A stretch of DNA of 64,000 bases from Actinacidiphila cocklensis (GTDB taxonomy: Bacteria > Actinomycetota > Actinomycetes > Streptomycetales > Streptomycetaceae). The notes under the pieces are model-generated. The model did no database searches and was not told the DNA's origin. It saw only the letters and a list, made by a program, of their open reading frames with translations. Of this stretch, positions 54,930-62,280 are shown in pieces. Location of the stretch: NCBI RefSeq assembly GCF_907177275.1, contig NZ_CAJSLV010000052.1, forward strand, positions 62,001 to 126,000. Direction: 5' to 3'. Each line of letters opens with the position of its first letter. The stretch's first letter is position 1. The translations under genes were made by a program, and so were the position numbers.

Positions 54930-55838
54930 ATGTCAGTACGCCGCAAGGCCGCCGCACTGGGCGCGGTCGGCGCCACCACCCTGATCGTCGCCGGGCTCAC
55001 CCCCGGCACGGCCAGCGCGCACGGCGCGCTCAGCACCCCGGTCAGCCGGATCTCCGCCTGCTACGCGGAAGGCCCGGAGAACCCCAAGTCCCAGGTGTGC
55101 AAGGACCTCGTCGCCGACAGCGGCACCCAGCCGCTGTACGACTGGAACGAGGTCAACATCGCCAACGCCGACGGGCAGAGCAGGACGATCATCCCCGACG
55201 GCCACCTCTGCTCGGCCGACCGCGACAAGTACCGGGCGCTGGACTGGGCCCGCACCGACTGGCCGGCCACCCCGGTCCAGGCCGGGCAGACCACCGTCAG
55301 CTTCCGGGTCACCGCACCCCACCGCGGGGTCATGACGCTCTACATCACCAAGCAGGGCTACGACCCGACGCAGCCGCTGAAGTGGTCCGACCTGGACAGC
55401 ACCCCGATCGCCACCTACACCACCGCGGCCTCCTCGCCCGGCTACTACACCTTCCCCGCCACCCTGCCGGCCCGCACCGGGCGGCAGTTGGTCTACCAGG
55501 TGTGGCAGCGCACCGACAGCCCGGAGGCCTTCTACGGCTGCGCGGATGTCGTCTTCGGACAGACCGCGCAGGCGGCGAAGGCGGCCACCGCCGACGTCGC
55601 CCAGGCGCCGACGGACGCCCAGATCACCGCGGGCGAGTCCAGGTCGACCGTCGTCCACCACGGCCACGGCGGTGACGCACCCGTCACCTCCACCACCGGC
55701 AACCTCGCCATCAGCAATGTGGCGGCCGGCAGCAGCACCCTGGAGGCCGCGCTGTCCGGCAGTGCGATCCTGGCCAGCGGGGCGGTGGGACTGCTGGTCT
55801 ACAGCCGCCGCAGGGCGGCAGTGCGCAACCGCGGCTGA
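54930..55838 (+). CDS. AA10 lytic polysaccharide monooxygenase with C-terminal membrane anchor
   Basis: A 302-residue secreted copper enzyme. The signal peptide ends ASA, leaving the N-terminal His of HGALSTPVSRIS, the first copper ligand. The second histidine is likely in TAPHRGVMTLYITK. Conserved cysteines appear (SACYAEG, QVCKDL, HLCSAD, GCADVV). After about 230 residues an Ala/Thr/Ser linker leads to a C-terminal helix (GSAILASGAVGLLVYSRRR), so the enzyme is probably tethered. Start ATG 54930 follows AAGGAG. Expected substrate chitin or cellulose; the DasR box favours chitin. Confidence 0.93.
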   Translation: MSVRRKAAALGAVGATTLIVAGLTPGTASAHGALSTPVSRISACYAEGPENPKSQVCKDLVADSGTQPLYDWNEVNIANADGQSRTIIPDGHLCSADRDKYRALDWARTDWPATPVQAGQTTVSFRVTAPHRGVMTLYITKQGYDPTQPLKWSDLDSTPIATYTTAASSPGYYTFPATLPARTGRQLVYQVWQRTDSPEAFYGCADVVFGQTAQAAKAATADVAQAPTDAQITAGESRSTVVHHGHGGDAPVTSTTGNLAISNVAAGSSTLEAALSGSAILASGAVGLLVYSRRRAAVRNRG

Positions 55839-55958
55839 CGGTCGGCCGCTGTAGGAATCCCACAGGGTCGGCCGGAGCAGCCTGTCGGGGCCGATTCCCC
55901 GGAACGGCGCCGGGAACGATAGCTTTCACGGAGATACTCACGACTGAGGAGTGATCCG

Positions 55959-56678
55959 TTGAGCCGCTCGGTTCTCGTCACCGGAGGAAACCGGGGCATC
56001 GGCCTCGCCATCGCCCGGGTTTTCGCCGACGCGGGCGACAAGGTCGCCATCACGTACCGCTCGGGTGAGCCCCCGGCCGACCTCGTGGCACTCGGTGTGC
56101 TCGCGGTGCGCTGCGACATCACCGACGCCGAGCAGGTCGAGCAGGCCTACAAGGAGATCGAGGCGGCGCACGGCACCGTCGAGGTGCTGGTCGCCAACGC
56201 CGGCATCACCCGCGACCAGCTGCTGATGCGCATGTCGGAGGAGGACTTCACCGCCGTCCTCGACACCAACCTCACCGGCACCTTCCGGGTGGTCAAGCGC
56301 GCCAACCGCGGCATGCTGCGGGCCAGGAAGGGCCGGGTCGTCCTGATCTCGTCGGTGGTCGGCCTGCTGGGCTCGGCGGGGCAGGCGAACTACGCCGCCT
56401 CCAAGGCCGGACTGGTCGGCTTCGCCCGCTCGCTGGCCCGCGAGCTGGGCTCGCGCAACATCACCTTCAACGTCGTCGCACCCGGCTTCGTCGACACCGA
56501 CATGACCCGGGCGCTCACCGACGAGCAGCGCGCCGGGATCGTGGCCCAGGTGCCGCTGGCCCGCTACGCGCAGCCGGAGGAGATCGCCGCCGCGGTGCGT
56601 TTCCTGGCGTCCGACGACGCCGCGTACATCACTGGAGCCGTCATCCCCGTTGACGGCGGATTGGGCATGGGTCACTGA
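55959..56678 (+). CDS. fabG: 3-oxoacyl-ACP reductase FabG
   Basis: A 239-residue SDR: N-terminal VLVTGGNRGIGLAIARVFAD (NADPH loop), VANAGITRDQLLMRMSEEDF, catalytic SSVVGLLGSAGQANYAASKA with Ser, Tyr and Lys present, and PVDGGLGMGH at the end. It reduces beta-ketoacyl-ACP in type II fatty acid synthesis. Start TTG 55959 after GAGGAG is the only good start and gives the family N-terminus SRSVLVTGG. Followed by fabI after five bases. Confidence 0.96.
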   Translation: MSRSVLVTGGNRGIGLAIARVFADAGDKVAITYRSGEPPADLVALGVLAVRCDITDAEQVEQAYKEIEAAHGTVEVLVANAGITRDQLLMRMSEEDFTAVLDTNLTGTFRVVKRANRGMLRARKGRVVLISSVVGLLGSAGQANYAASKAGLVGFARSLARELGSRNITFNVVAPGFVDTDMTRALTDEQRAGIVAQVPLARYAQPEEIAAAVRFLASDDAAYITGAVIPVDGGLGMGH

Positions 56679-56683
56679 ACACC

Positions 56684-57454
56684 ATGAGCGGAATTCTCGA
56701 CGGCAAGCGCATCCTGGTCACGGGTGTGCTGATGGAGTCCTCCATCGCCTTCCACACCGCCAAGCTGGCCCAGGAGCAGGGTGCCGAGATCATCCTGACC
56801 GCCTTCCCCCGGCCCACCCTGACCGAGCGGATCGCCCGCAAGCTGCCCCGCCCGACGAAGGTCATCGAGCTGGACGTGACCAACGCGGAGCACCTGGCGG
56901 GCCTGGAGAGCGTCGTACGCGACGAGCTCGGCGGCCTGGACGGCGTCGTCCACTCGATCGGCTTCGCCCCGCAGGACGCGCTCGGCGGCAACTTCCTCAA
57001 CACCCCGTTCGAGTCGGTCGCCACCGCGATGCACGTGTCGGCGTACTCGCTGAAGTCGCTGACCATGGCCTGCCTGCCGCTGATGAGCGACGGCGGCGGC
57101 TCCGTCGTCGGCCTCACCTTCGACGCGCAGTTCGCCTGGCCGCAGTACGACTGGATGGGCCCCGCCAAGGCCGCGCTGGAGGCCACCTCCCGCTACCTGG
57201 CCCGCGACCTGGGCAAGCAGAACATCCGCTGCAACCTGATCTCGGCCGGGCCGATCGGCTCGATGGCCGCGAAGTCCATCCCGGGCTTCTCCGAGCTGGC
57301 CGACGTGTGGAACCACCGCTCCCCGCTGGAGTGGAACATGTCCGACCCCGAGCCCGCCGGGCGCGGAGTCGTGGCGCTGCTGTCCGACTGGTTCCCGATG
57401 ACCACCGGCGAGATCGTGCACGTCGACGGCGGCCTGCACGCCATCGGCGCCTGA
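56684..57454 (+). CDS. fabI: enoyl-ACP reductase FabI/InhA
   Basis: A 256-residue NADH-dependent enoyl-ACP reductase of the InhA/FabI type: MSGILDGKRILVTGVLMESS, HSIGFAPQDALGGNFLN, the Tyr-Lys site in FDAQFAWPQYDWMGPAKAAL and AGPIGSMAAKSIPGF. It performs the last reduction of each elongation cycle. This is the target class of isoniazid/triclosan. Start ATG 56684; one operon with fabG. Confidence 0.96.
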   Translation: MSGILDGKRILVTGVLMESSIAFHTAKLAQEQGAEIILTAFPRPTLTERIARKLPRPTKVIELDVTNAEHLAGLESVVRDELGGLDGVVHSIGFAPQDALGGNFLNTPFESVATAMHVSAYSLKSLTMACLPLMSDGGGSVVGLTFDAQFAWPQYDWMGPAKAALEATSRYLARDLGKQNIRCNLISAGPIGSMAAKSIPGFSELADVWNHRSPLEWNMSDPEPAGRGVVALLSDWFPMTTGEIVHVDGGLHAIGA

Positions 57455-57473
57455 CACCCGCCGCCTGCTCCGT

Positions 57474-57502
57474 CCGCCGCCGCCCCGCTCAGCGGGCGGC
57501 GG
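57474..57502. terminator. hairpin between fabI and the GntR gene
   Basis: CCGCCGCCCCGCT and AGCGGGCGGCGG face each other with one bulge and almost no loop. The right arm overlaps the last codons of the GntR gene. It is probably a shared bidirectional terminator for the convergent genes. Confidence 0.4.
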
Positions 57503-58172
57503 CGCGGAAGCGGCAGTAGAAGGCGTGGGTGCGGGCCTCCTCGGCCGCGCCTTCCCCATCCCCCGCACGGATCGCGGCGACCAGCCGGGCGTGGTCGAGG
57601 TGGTCCTCGGGACGCAGTTCCGTGCCGACGTCGGCTCGCAGGAAGTCCCGCAGCACCTGCCCGAGGTCGGCGTACAGGGCGGTCAGCACCTCGTTGTGCG
57701 AGGTCGCGACGACCGCCAGGTGCAAGGTCGCGTCGGCCTCGACGAAGGCCTCCGCGTCACCGGAGTCCCAGGCCTGCTCGCGCCGTGCGAGCAGCGCGTC
57801 CAGCTGCGTCAGGTCCGCCTCGTCGCGGCGCTCGGCGGCCAGCGAGGCCGCGGTGGCCTCCAGCGCCCCGCGCAGCTCGGCTATGTGCAGCTGCTCCGCA
57901 CCGGCGAACCGCCGCTGCATCACCCCGGCCAGCTCGCTGGTGGCCACCACGTAGGTGCCCGAACCCTGCCTGATGTCCAGCAGGCCGTTGTGCGCCAGCG
58001 CCCTGATCGCCTCCCTGACCGTGTTGCGTGCCACCCCGAGCCGGTCGACCAGCTCGGGCTCCGTCGGGATACGGCTGCCCACCGGCCACGCACCCGAGGT
58101 GATCTCGGTCCGCAGGCGGGCGATGACCTGGTCGGCGAGGGTGGCGCTACGGGGTACGGGTCCGAGATTCAT
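57489..58172 (-). CDS. FadR-subfamily GntR transcriptional regulator
   Basis: A 227-residue regulator. The N-terminal winged helix is RLRTEITSGAWPVGSRIPTE and RLGVARNTVREAIRALAHNG (GntR signature). The C-terminal all-helical FCD effector domain follows from ELRGALEATAASLAAERRDE to DHARLVAAIRAGDGEGAAEE, with the metal-binding Asp/His pattern ADATLHLAVVATSHNEVL. Start ATG 58172 lies one base from the palindrome 58173-58191 and 22 bases from the divergent transporter gene, its likely target. Confidence 0.92.
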   Translation of the reverse strand: MNLGPVPRSATLADQVIARLRTEITSGAWPVGSRIPTEPELVDRLGVARNTVREAIRALAHNGLLDIRQGSGTYVVATSELAGVMQRRFAGAEQLHIAELRGALEATAASLAAERRDEADLTQLDALLARREQAWDSGDAEAFVEADATLHLAVVATSHNEVLTALYADLGQVLRDFLRADVGTELRPEDHLDHARLVAAIRAGDGEGAAEEARTHAFYCRFRAAAR

Positions 58173-58191
58173 CCCATCATTCTATGATGGG
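58173..58191. promoter_or_regulatory. shared operator and divergent -10 boxes of the GntR/MFS pair
   Basis: CCCATCAT-TCT-ATGATGGG is a perfect 8-3-8 palindrome filling the 22-base gap. It contains TATGAT (58183-58188) six bases before the transporter ATG and, on the minus strand, TAGAAT (58179-58184) six bases before the regulator ATG. Both genes would be leaderless and blocked by one bound dimer. Confidence 0.7.
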
Positions 58192-58194
58192 TCC

Positions 58195-59484
58195 ATGCGC
58201 GACGACGAATCCCTGACCCTCGACCCGCCCACCACTTCGCAGCCGGCGCCCCCGCGCGCCGCGTCACCCGCCGCACAGGCGCTCGCGCTGCCGCGCTGGG
58301 TCCGCGTGCTCGCCGTCGCGGGACTCGTCCTCGCCGCCGTCAACCTGCGCCCCGCCGTCACCAGCCTCGGCCCGCTGATGAAGGAGGTCCGCGACGGCCT
58401 CGGTATGAGCGGCGCCATGGCCGGCCTGCTCACCTCGGTGCCCGCCGCGTGCTTCGCGCTGTTCGGCTTCGCCGCACCCCGGCTCGCCCGCCGCTACGGA
58501 CCCGGCGCGGTCGTCTGCGCCGGCATGGCCCTGATCACCGGCGGCCTGCTGCTGCGGCCCTTCGCCGGCGGCACCCCCGCCTTCCTGGCCGCCAGCGCGC
58601 TGGCCCTGGCCGGCATCGCCGTGTCCAACGTGCTGATGCCGGTGATCGTCAAGCGCTACTTCCCCGACCGGATGGGTCCCGTCACCGGTGTCTACTCGAT
58701 GGCCCTGTCGCTGGGCACCGCACTGGCCGCCGCGGTGTCGGTGCCGCTGACCGACGCCATGGGCCACGGCTGGCGGCTCGGCCTCGGCGTGTGGGCGGTG
58801 CCGGCCGCGCTGGCGGTGCTGGTCTGGCTGCCGCTGGTACGCGACCGGTCCGCGAGCCCGCGCAGCGCTGCGGCACCGGCAGCCGCCGCCGACGCCGGCG
58901 AGCACGGGCGGATCACCCGCAGCCGTACCGCCTGGATGATGGCCGCGTTCTTCGGGCTCCAGGGCACCTCCGCCTACGTCACCATGGGCTGGATGCCGCA
59001 GATCTTCCGGGACGCCGGGATCTCCGCCGGCAAGGCGGGGCTGCTGCTCGCGGTCACCATGGTGATGGGCGTGCCGCTGTCGTTCGTGCTGCCCCAGGTG
59101 GCCGCGCGGATGCGCTCCCAGGGGCCGATCGTGGTGGTCCTCGCGGTCTTCCAGGTGGCCGGCTTCGCGGGGCTGTGGGCCGCGCCGGCCGCCGCACCCT
59201 GGGTCTGGGCACTGCTGCTGGGCGTGGCGAACTGCGCCTTCCCGCTGGTGCTGACGATGATCGGCATGCGCTCGCGCACCGGCGCCGGCGTCGTACGCCT
59301 GTCGGCCTTCGCGCAGAGCACCGGCTATCTGATCTCGATCCCCGGGCCGATCCTGGTCGGCGCGCTCAACCAGTCCTCCGGCGGCTGGGGCCTGCCCATC
59401 GCCCTGATGCTCGCGCTGGTCGTCCCCCAGGCGGTCTGCGGGGTGCTGGCCGGCCGCAACCGGTACATCGAGGACGAACTGTGA
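58195..59484 (+). CDS. CynX/NimT-type MFS transporter
   Basis: A 429-residue MFS protein with twelve hydrophobic segments. It has the CynX/NimT signature LAAVNLRPAVTSLGPLMKEV in the first helix and the cytoplasmic APRLARRYGPGAVV. Half-repeat 2 starts at SRTAWMMAAFFGLQGTSAYV. Family members carry cyanate, 2-nitroimidazole or similar small anions; the cargo here is unknown. Start ATG 58195, leaderless by the TATGAT box. Opposite the GntR regulator. Confidence 0.9.
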   Translation: MRDDESLTLDPPTTSQPAPPRAASPAAQALALPRWVRVLAVAGLVLAAVNLRPAVTSLGPLMKEVRDGLGMSGAMAGLLTSVPAACFALFGFAAPRLARRYGPGAVVCAGMALITGGLLLRPFAGGTPAFLAASALALAGIAVSNVLMPVIVKRYFPDRMGPVTGVYSMALSLGTALAAAVSVPLTDAMGHGWRLGLGVWAVPAALAVLVWLPLVRDRSASPRSAAAPAAAADAGEHGRITRSRTAWMMAAFFGLQGTSAYVTMGWMPQIFRDAGISAGKAGLLLAVTMVMGVPLSFVLPQVAARMRSQGPIVVVLAVFQVAGFAGLWAAPAAAPWVWALLLGVANCAFPLVLTMIGMRSRTGAGVVRLSAFAQSTGYLISIPGPILVGALNQSSGGWGLPIALMLALVVPQAVCGVLAGRNRYIEDEL

Positions 59485-59526
59485 CCCCGGTGGGAGCCGC
59501 CCGGGTGCCGGTGCCAGACTGGACGC

Positions 59527-59649
59527 ATGCCCGTACTCGAACCGAACCCCCCGCAGCCCCAGCGCCGGCTGCTGACCCTCTTCGGCCTGATGATGGGGGT
59601 GCCCGCGCTCGTCGCGGTGGTCGCCATCATCGCCGCGCGCATGGGGTGA
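59527..59649 (+). CDS. SGM_5486-family transporter-associated microprotein
   Basis: A 40-residue protein: a polar, proline-rich start (PVLEPNPPQPQRRLLTLFGL), then one hydrophobic helix (MMGVPALVAVVAIIAARMG). It matches the small SGM_5486 type found after MFS transporters in Streptomyces. Start ATG 59527, 42 bases after the transporter stop. Probably a helper subunit of the MFS protein. Confidence 0.8.
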   Translation: MPVLEPNPPQPQRRLLTLFGLMMGVPALVAVVAIIAARMG

Positions 59650-59816
59650 CCGCGGCCCGGCACCCCCGGTGGCCCGCGGCGAACTGACGTCCCGTCAGCG
59701 GATCTGCCGCCGACCCCGACTCCGGGGGTGGGGACAACCCCACCATCCCTAGGGGGCCAGGGTCAGGGTCAACTGGGTGGACGGCCGGATGGGACGGGCC
59801 GCCCCGCGCCCGTAGC

Positions 59817-59848
59817 GTCGAAGTGCAGCCGGACAACGGCACTTCGAC
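59817..59848. promoter_or_regulatory. 10-bp perfect inverted repeat before the small membrane protein
   Basis: GTCGAAGTGC (59817-59826) and GCACTTCGAC (59839-59848) form a perfect inverted repeat with a 12-base loop, ten bases before the ribosome binding site at 59859. A second hairpin GGTGGGG-ACAA-CCCCACC is at 59727-59744. Operator or RNA leader, undecided. Confidence 0.45.
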
Positions 59849-59871
59849 GGTTCACCACGGAGGCGTTCACC

Positions 59872-60135
59872 GTGACCACACAGTCCCCCCACCTGTACAC
59901 CCGGCAGGCCGGGACCGCCGCCGGCACCGGCACCTCCGCCGCGCGCAAGGCCAAGGCCGGCGAGGTGCAGACCCGGCTGCCGTGGTGGGCGGTGGCGCTG
60001 CCCGCGCTCGCCTTCGCCGCGCTGCTCGCGCTGATCAGCGGCGGCAGCGCCGACGCCTCGACCGCGGCACCGGCAGGCGACGTCCTGTCGCGGATCGTCA
60101 CCGCCCTGCCCGACCTCCTCCGTCACGTCCTGTGA
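59872..60135 (+). CDS. small single-helix membrane protein, hypothetical
   Basis: An 87-residue protein. Start GTG 59872 has GGAGG eight bases upstream. About 45 polar, Ala/Thr/Lys-rich residues precede a single hydrophobic helix (WWAVALPALAFAALLALISG). A short tail follows (DVLSRIVTALPDLLRHVL) that may be amphipathic. The helix lies mid-protein, so it is not a signal peptide. Function unknown. Confidence 0.7.
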   Translation: MTTQSPHLYTRQAGTAAGTGTSAARKAKAGEVQTRLPWWAVALPALAFAALLALISGGSADASTAAPAGDVLSRIVTALPDLLRHVL

Positions 60136-60265
60136 CCCTCCCGGTGCGCTCCGGGCGGGCACGCACGGTGACCGTCGCTGCCGGTGAGCGCGGCGACCGC
60201 CCCGCGGGACCGGTGATCACGGCCATCCCGCGCCTGACTGCGGGTTTTCTGGAAAGCTGAAAGGC

Positions 60266-60787
60266 ATGACCGTCGATTCGCCCCGCACCATCGTCCTGCT
60301 CCGGCACGCCAAGGCCGACTGGCCCGACGTCCCCGACCACGAGCGGCCGCTGGCCGACCGCGGCCGGCAGGACGCCCCGATGGCCGGCCTCCGACTCGCC
60401 GACGACGGCATAGCCCCCGAGCTCGTGCTGTGCTCCACCGCCGCCCGCACCCGTGAGACCTGGAAACTCGCCGCCCACGAGCTGCCGCACCGGCCCCGTA
60501 CGGTCTACGAGGAGCGGCTCTACGACGCGAGCCTGGGTGAACTGCTCGCACTGCTCAGCGAGACCCCCGACGACGTCGGCTCGCTGCTGGTGGTCGCGCA
60601 CAACCCCGGGATGCACGCGCTCGCCGAAGCCCTCACCGGCAGCGCCGACAGCGACGCGCTGGCCCGCCTCAAGAGCGGCGGCTTCCCCACCGCGGCCTTC
60701 GCGGTGATCACCTTCAACGGCTCGTGGAAGACCGTCGAGCACGGCGTCGGCCGCCTCACCACCTTCTGGACCCCGCACGAGGCTTAG
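60266..60787 (+). CDS. SixA-like histidine phosphatase
   Basis: A 173-residue member of the histidine phosphatase superfamily. The RHG-type motif IVLLRHAKADWPD holds the nucleophilic His. Then come SEELVLCSTAARTRET-like PELVLCSTAARTRETW and the second His in VVAHNPGMHALAEAL. This is the SixA layout (phosphohistidine phosphatase). The target may be a PTS or other phosphohistidine protein. Start ATG 60266 follows AAAGG. Convergent with serB. Confidence 0.92.
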   Translation: MTVDSPRTIVLLRHAKADWPDVPDHERPLADRGRQDAPMAGLRLADDGIAPELVLCSTAARTRETWKLAAHELPHRPRTVYEERLYDASLGELLALLSETPDDVGSLLVVAHNPGMHALAEALTGSADSDALARLKSGGFPTAAFAVITFNGSWKTVEHGVGRLTTFWTPHEA

Positions 60788-60800
60788 CCCCCGTAGGGGG
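60788..60800. terminator. hairpin filling the sixA-serB gap
   Basis: CCCCC-GTA-GGGGG occupies the complete 13-base space between the two convergent stop codons. It is likely a short bidirectional pause/termination hairpin. Confidence 0.45.
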
Positions 60801-62051
60801 TCAGGTGGTCTCGGTGCCGTCCAGCTCGTCGGCCGCCTCGATCTCCTCGCGGGTGATGCCCAGCAGGTAGAGCACCGCGTCGAGGAAGGGCACGTTCACC
60901 GCCGTGTCGGCGGCCTGGCGCACCACCGGCTTGGCGTTGAAGGCGACGCCCAGGCCTGCCGCGTTGAGCATGTCCAGGTCGTTGGCGCCGTCGCCGATCG
61001 CCACGGTCTGGCTCAGCGGTACCCCGGCCTGCGCGGCGAAGCTGCGCAGCAGCCTGGCCTTGCCCGCCCGGTCCACGATCGGCCCGACCACCCGGCCGGT
61101 CAGCCGCCCGTCGGCCACCTCCAGGGTGTTCGCGGCGGCGAAGTCCAGGCCGAGCCGCTCCTTGAGGTCGTCGGTGACCTGGGTGAAGCCGCCGGAGACC
61201 ACGCCGACCTGGTAGCCGAGCCGCTTGAGCGTACGGATCAGGGTCCGCGCGCCCGGGGTCAGCCGGACCTCGGCGCGCACCTTGTCCACCACGGACACGT
61301 CGAGGCCGGCCAGCAGCGCGACCCGGGCGTGCAGCGACTGCTCGAAGTCCAGCTCGCCGCGCATCGCGGCGGCCGTGACCTCGGCGACCTGCTCCTCGCA
61401 CCCGGCGTGCGCGGCGAACAGCTCGATGACCTCGTCCTGGATGACGGTGGAGTCGACGTCCATCACCACCAGCCGCTGCGCCCTGCGCTGCAGCCCGGAC
61501 GGCACCACCGCGACGTCCACCCCGCGGGCCGCCGCGGCCACCGCGAGCGCCGAGCGCAGCACCACCGTCTCCGCGCCCGAGACGGCGAACTCCACCGCCG
61601 TCACCGGGTACTTCGCCAGCCGGAAGATCCGGTCGATGTTGCCACCGGCGCCGGTGATCTCCGCCGTTATGGCCGCCGTCGACTCCGCCGTCAGCGGCCG
61701 GCCCAGCACCGTGACGTGCGAACGGCCCTCGCCGCGCGGCCGGTTGTCGCCGATGCCGGAGATGATCTCGGCCTGCATCCGCAGGCTCTCGGCCCAGCTG
61801 TGCACGGTGGCCCGCAGGTCGCCCTCGGTGCCGGTGCCCGGCGCGGGCGCGGTCACCAGCGCGCACAGCACTATCCGGCCGCGGGTCACCAGCTGCTCGA
61901 TGTCCACCACGTCCACCCCGTAGGCGGCGAGCGTGTCGAACAGTCCGGCGGTGATGCCGGGCTTGTCCTTGCCGAAGATCTTGACCAGGAGGGTCGGCAC
62001 GTCCGCTGCGGGAACGGCGGCGACAGGCGTGGCTTGCGAGGCGTCGTTCAT
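60801..62051 (-). CDS. serB: phosphoserine phosphatase SerB with N-terminal ACT domain
   Basis: A 416-residue enzyme of the HAD family completing serine synthesis. The N-terminal regulatory ACT domain (TLLVKIFGKDKPGITAGLFD, residues about 20-95) is followed by a second ACT-like part. The HAD phosphatase begins at RLVVMDVDSTVIQDEVIELF (DxDST, nucleophile Asp) with VVSGGFTQVTDDLKERLGLD and VAIGDGANDLDMLNAAGLG (DD motif). Length is that of the ACT-containing actinobacterial SerB. Start ATG 62051. Confidence 0.95.
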   Translation of the reverse strand: MNDASQATPVAAVPAADVPTLLVKIFGKDKPGITAGLFDTLAAYGVDVVDIEQLVTRGRIVLCALVTAPAPGTGTEGDLRATVHSWAESLRMQAEIISGIGDNRPRGEGRSHVTVLGRPLTAESTAAITAEITGAGGNIDRIFRLAKYPVTAVEFAVSGAETVVLRSALAVAAAARGVDVAVVPSGLQRRAQRLVVMDVDSTVIQDEVIELFAAHAGCEEQVAEVTAAAMRGELDFEQSLHARVALLAGLDVSVVDKVRAEVRLTPGARTLIRTLKRLGYQVGVVSGGFTQVTDDLKERLGLDFAAANTLEVADGRLTGRVVGPIVDRAGKARLLRSFAAQAGVPLSQTVAIGDGANDLDMLNAAGLGVAFNAKPVVRQAADTAVNVPFLDAVLYLLGITREEIEAADELDGTETT

Positions 62052-62217
62052 GGTCCCTCCACGGTATCCGCCCCGCGCCGACCTATGACCATCCGTCCCG
62101 CGTGCCGGACAATCGGCTGCTTAGGGCACTCGGAACGCGTTCGGGAGGGCGCTTTCTGTTACGAGACCGGGGCCTGCGATAGTTCCTCCCGATGTTCGCA
62201 ATCCCTAGACTCCCCTC

Positions 62218-62280
62218 ATGGGGGACAACACGGGGGACAAACAATGGGGCTTGGGGTGCCTGAACTCGTACTCGAATTGA
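62218..62280 (+). CDS. possible leaderless 20-codon upstream ORF overlapping the FHA-ABC start
   Basis: TAGACT (62206-62211) lies six bases before ATG 62218, so a leaderless transcript would start there. The 20-codon frame beginning MGDNTGDKQW ends at 62280, after the start of the FHA-ABC gene (62244) in another frame. It may couple or limit translation of the transporter. No protein evidence. Confidence 0.35.
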   Translation: MGDNTGDKQWGLGCLNSYSN

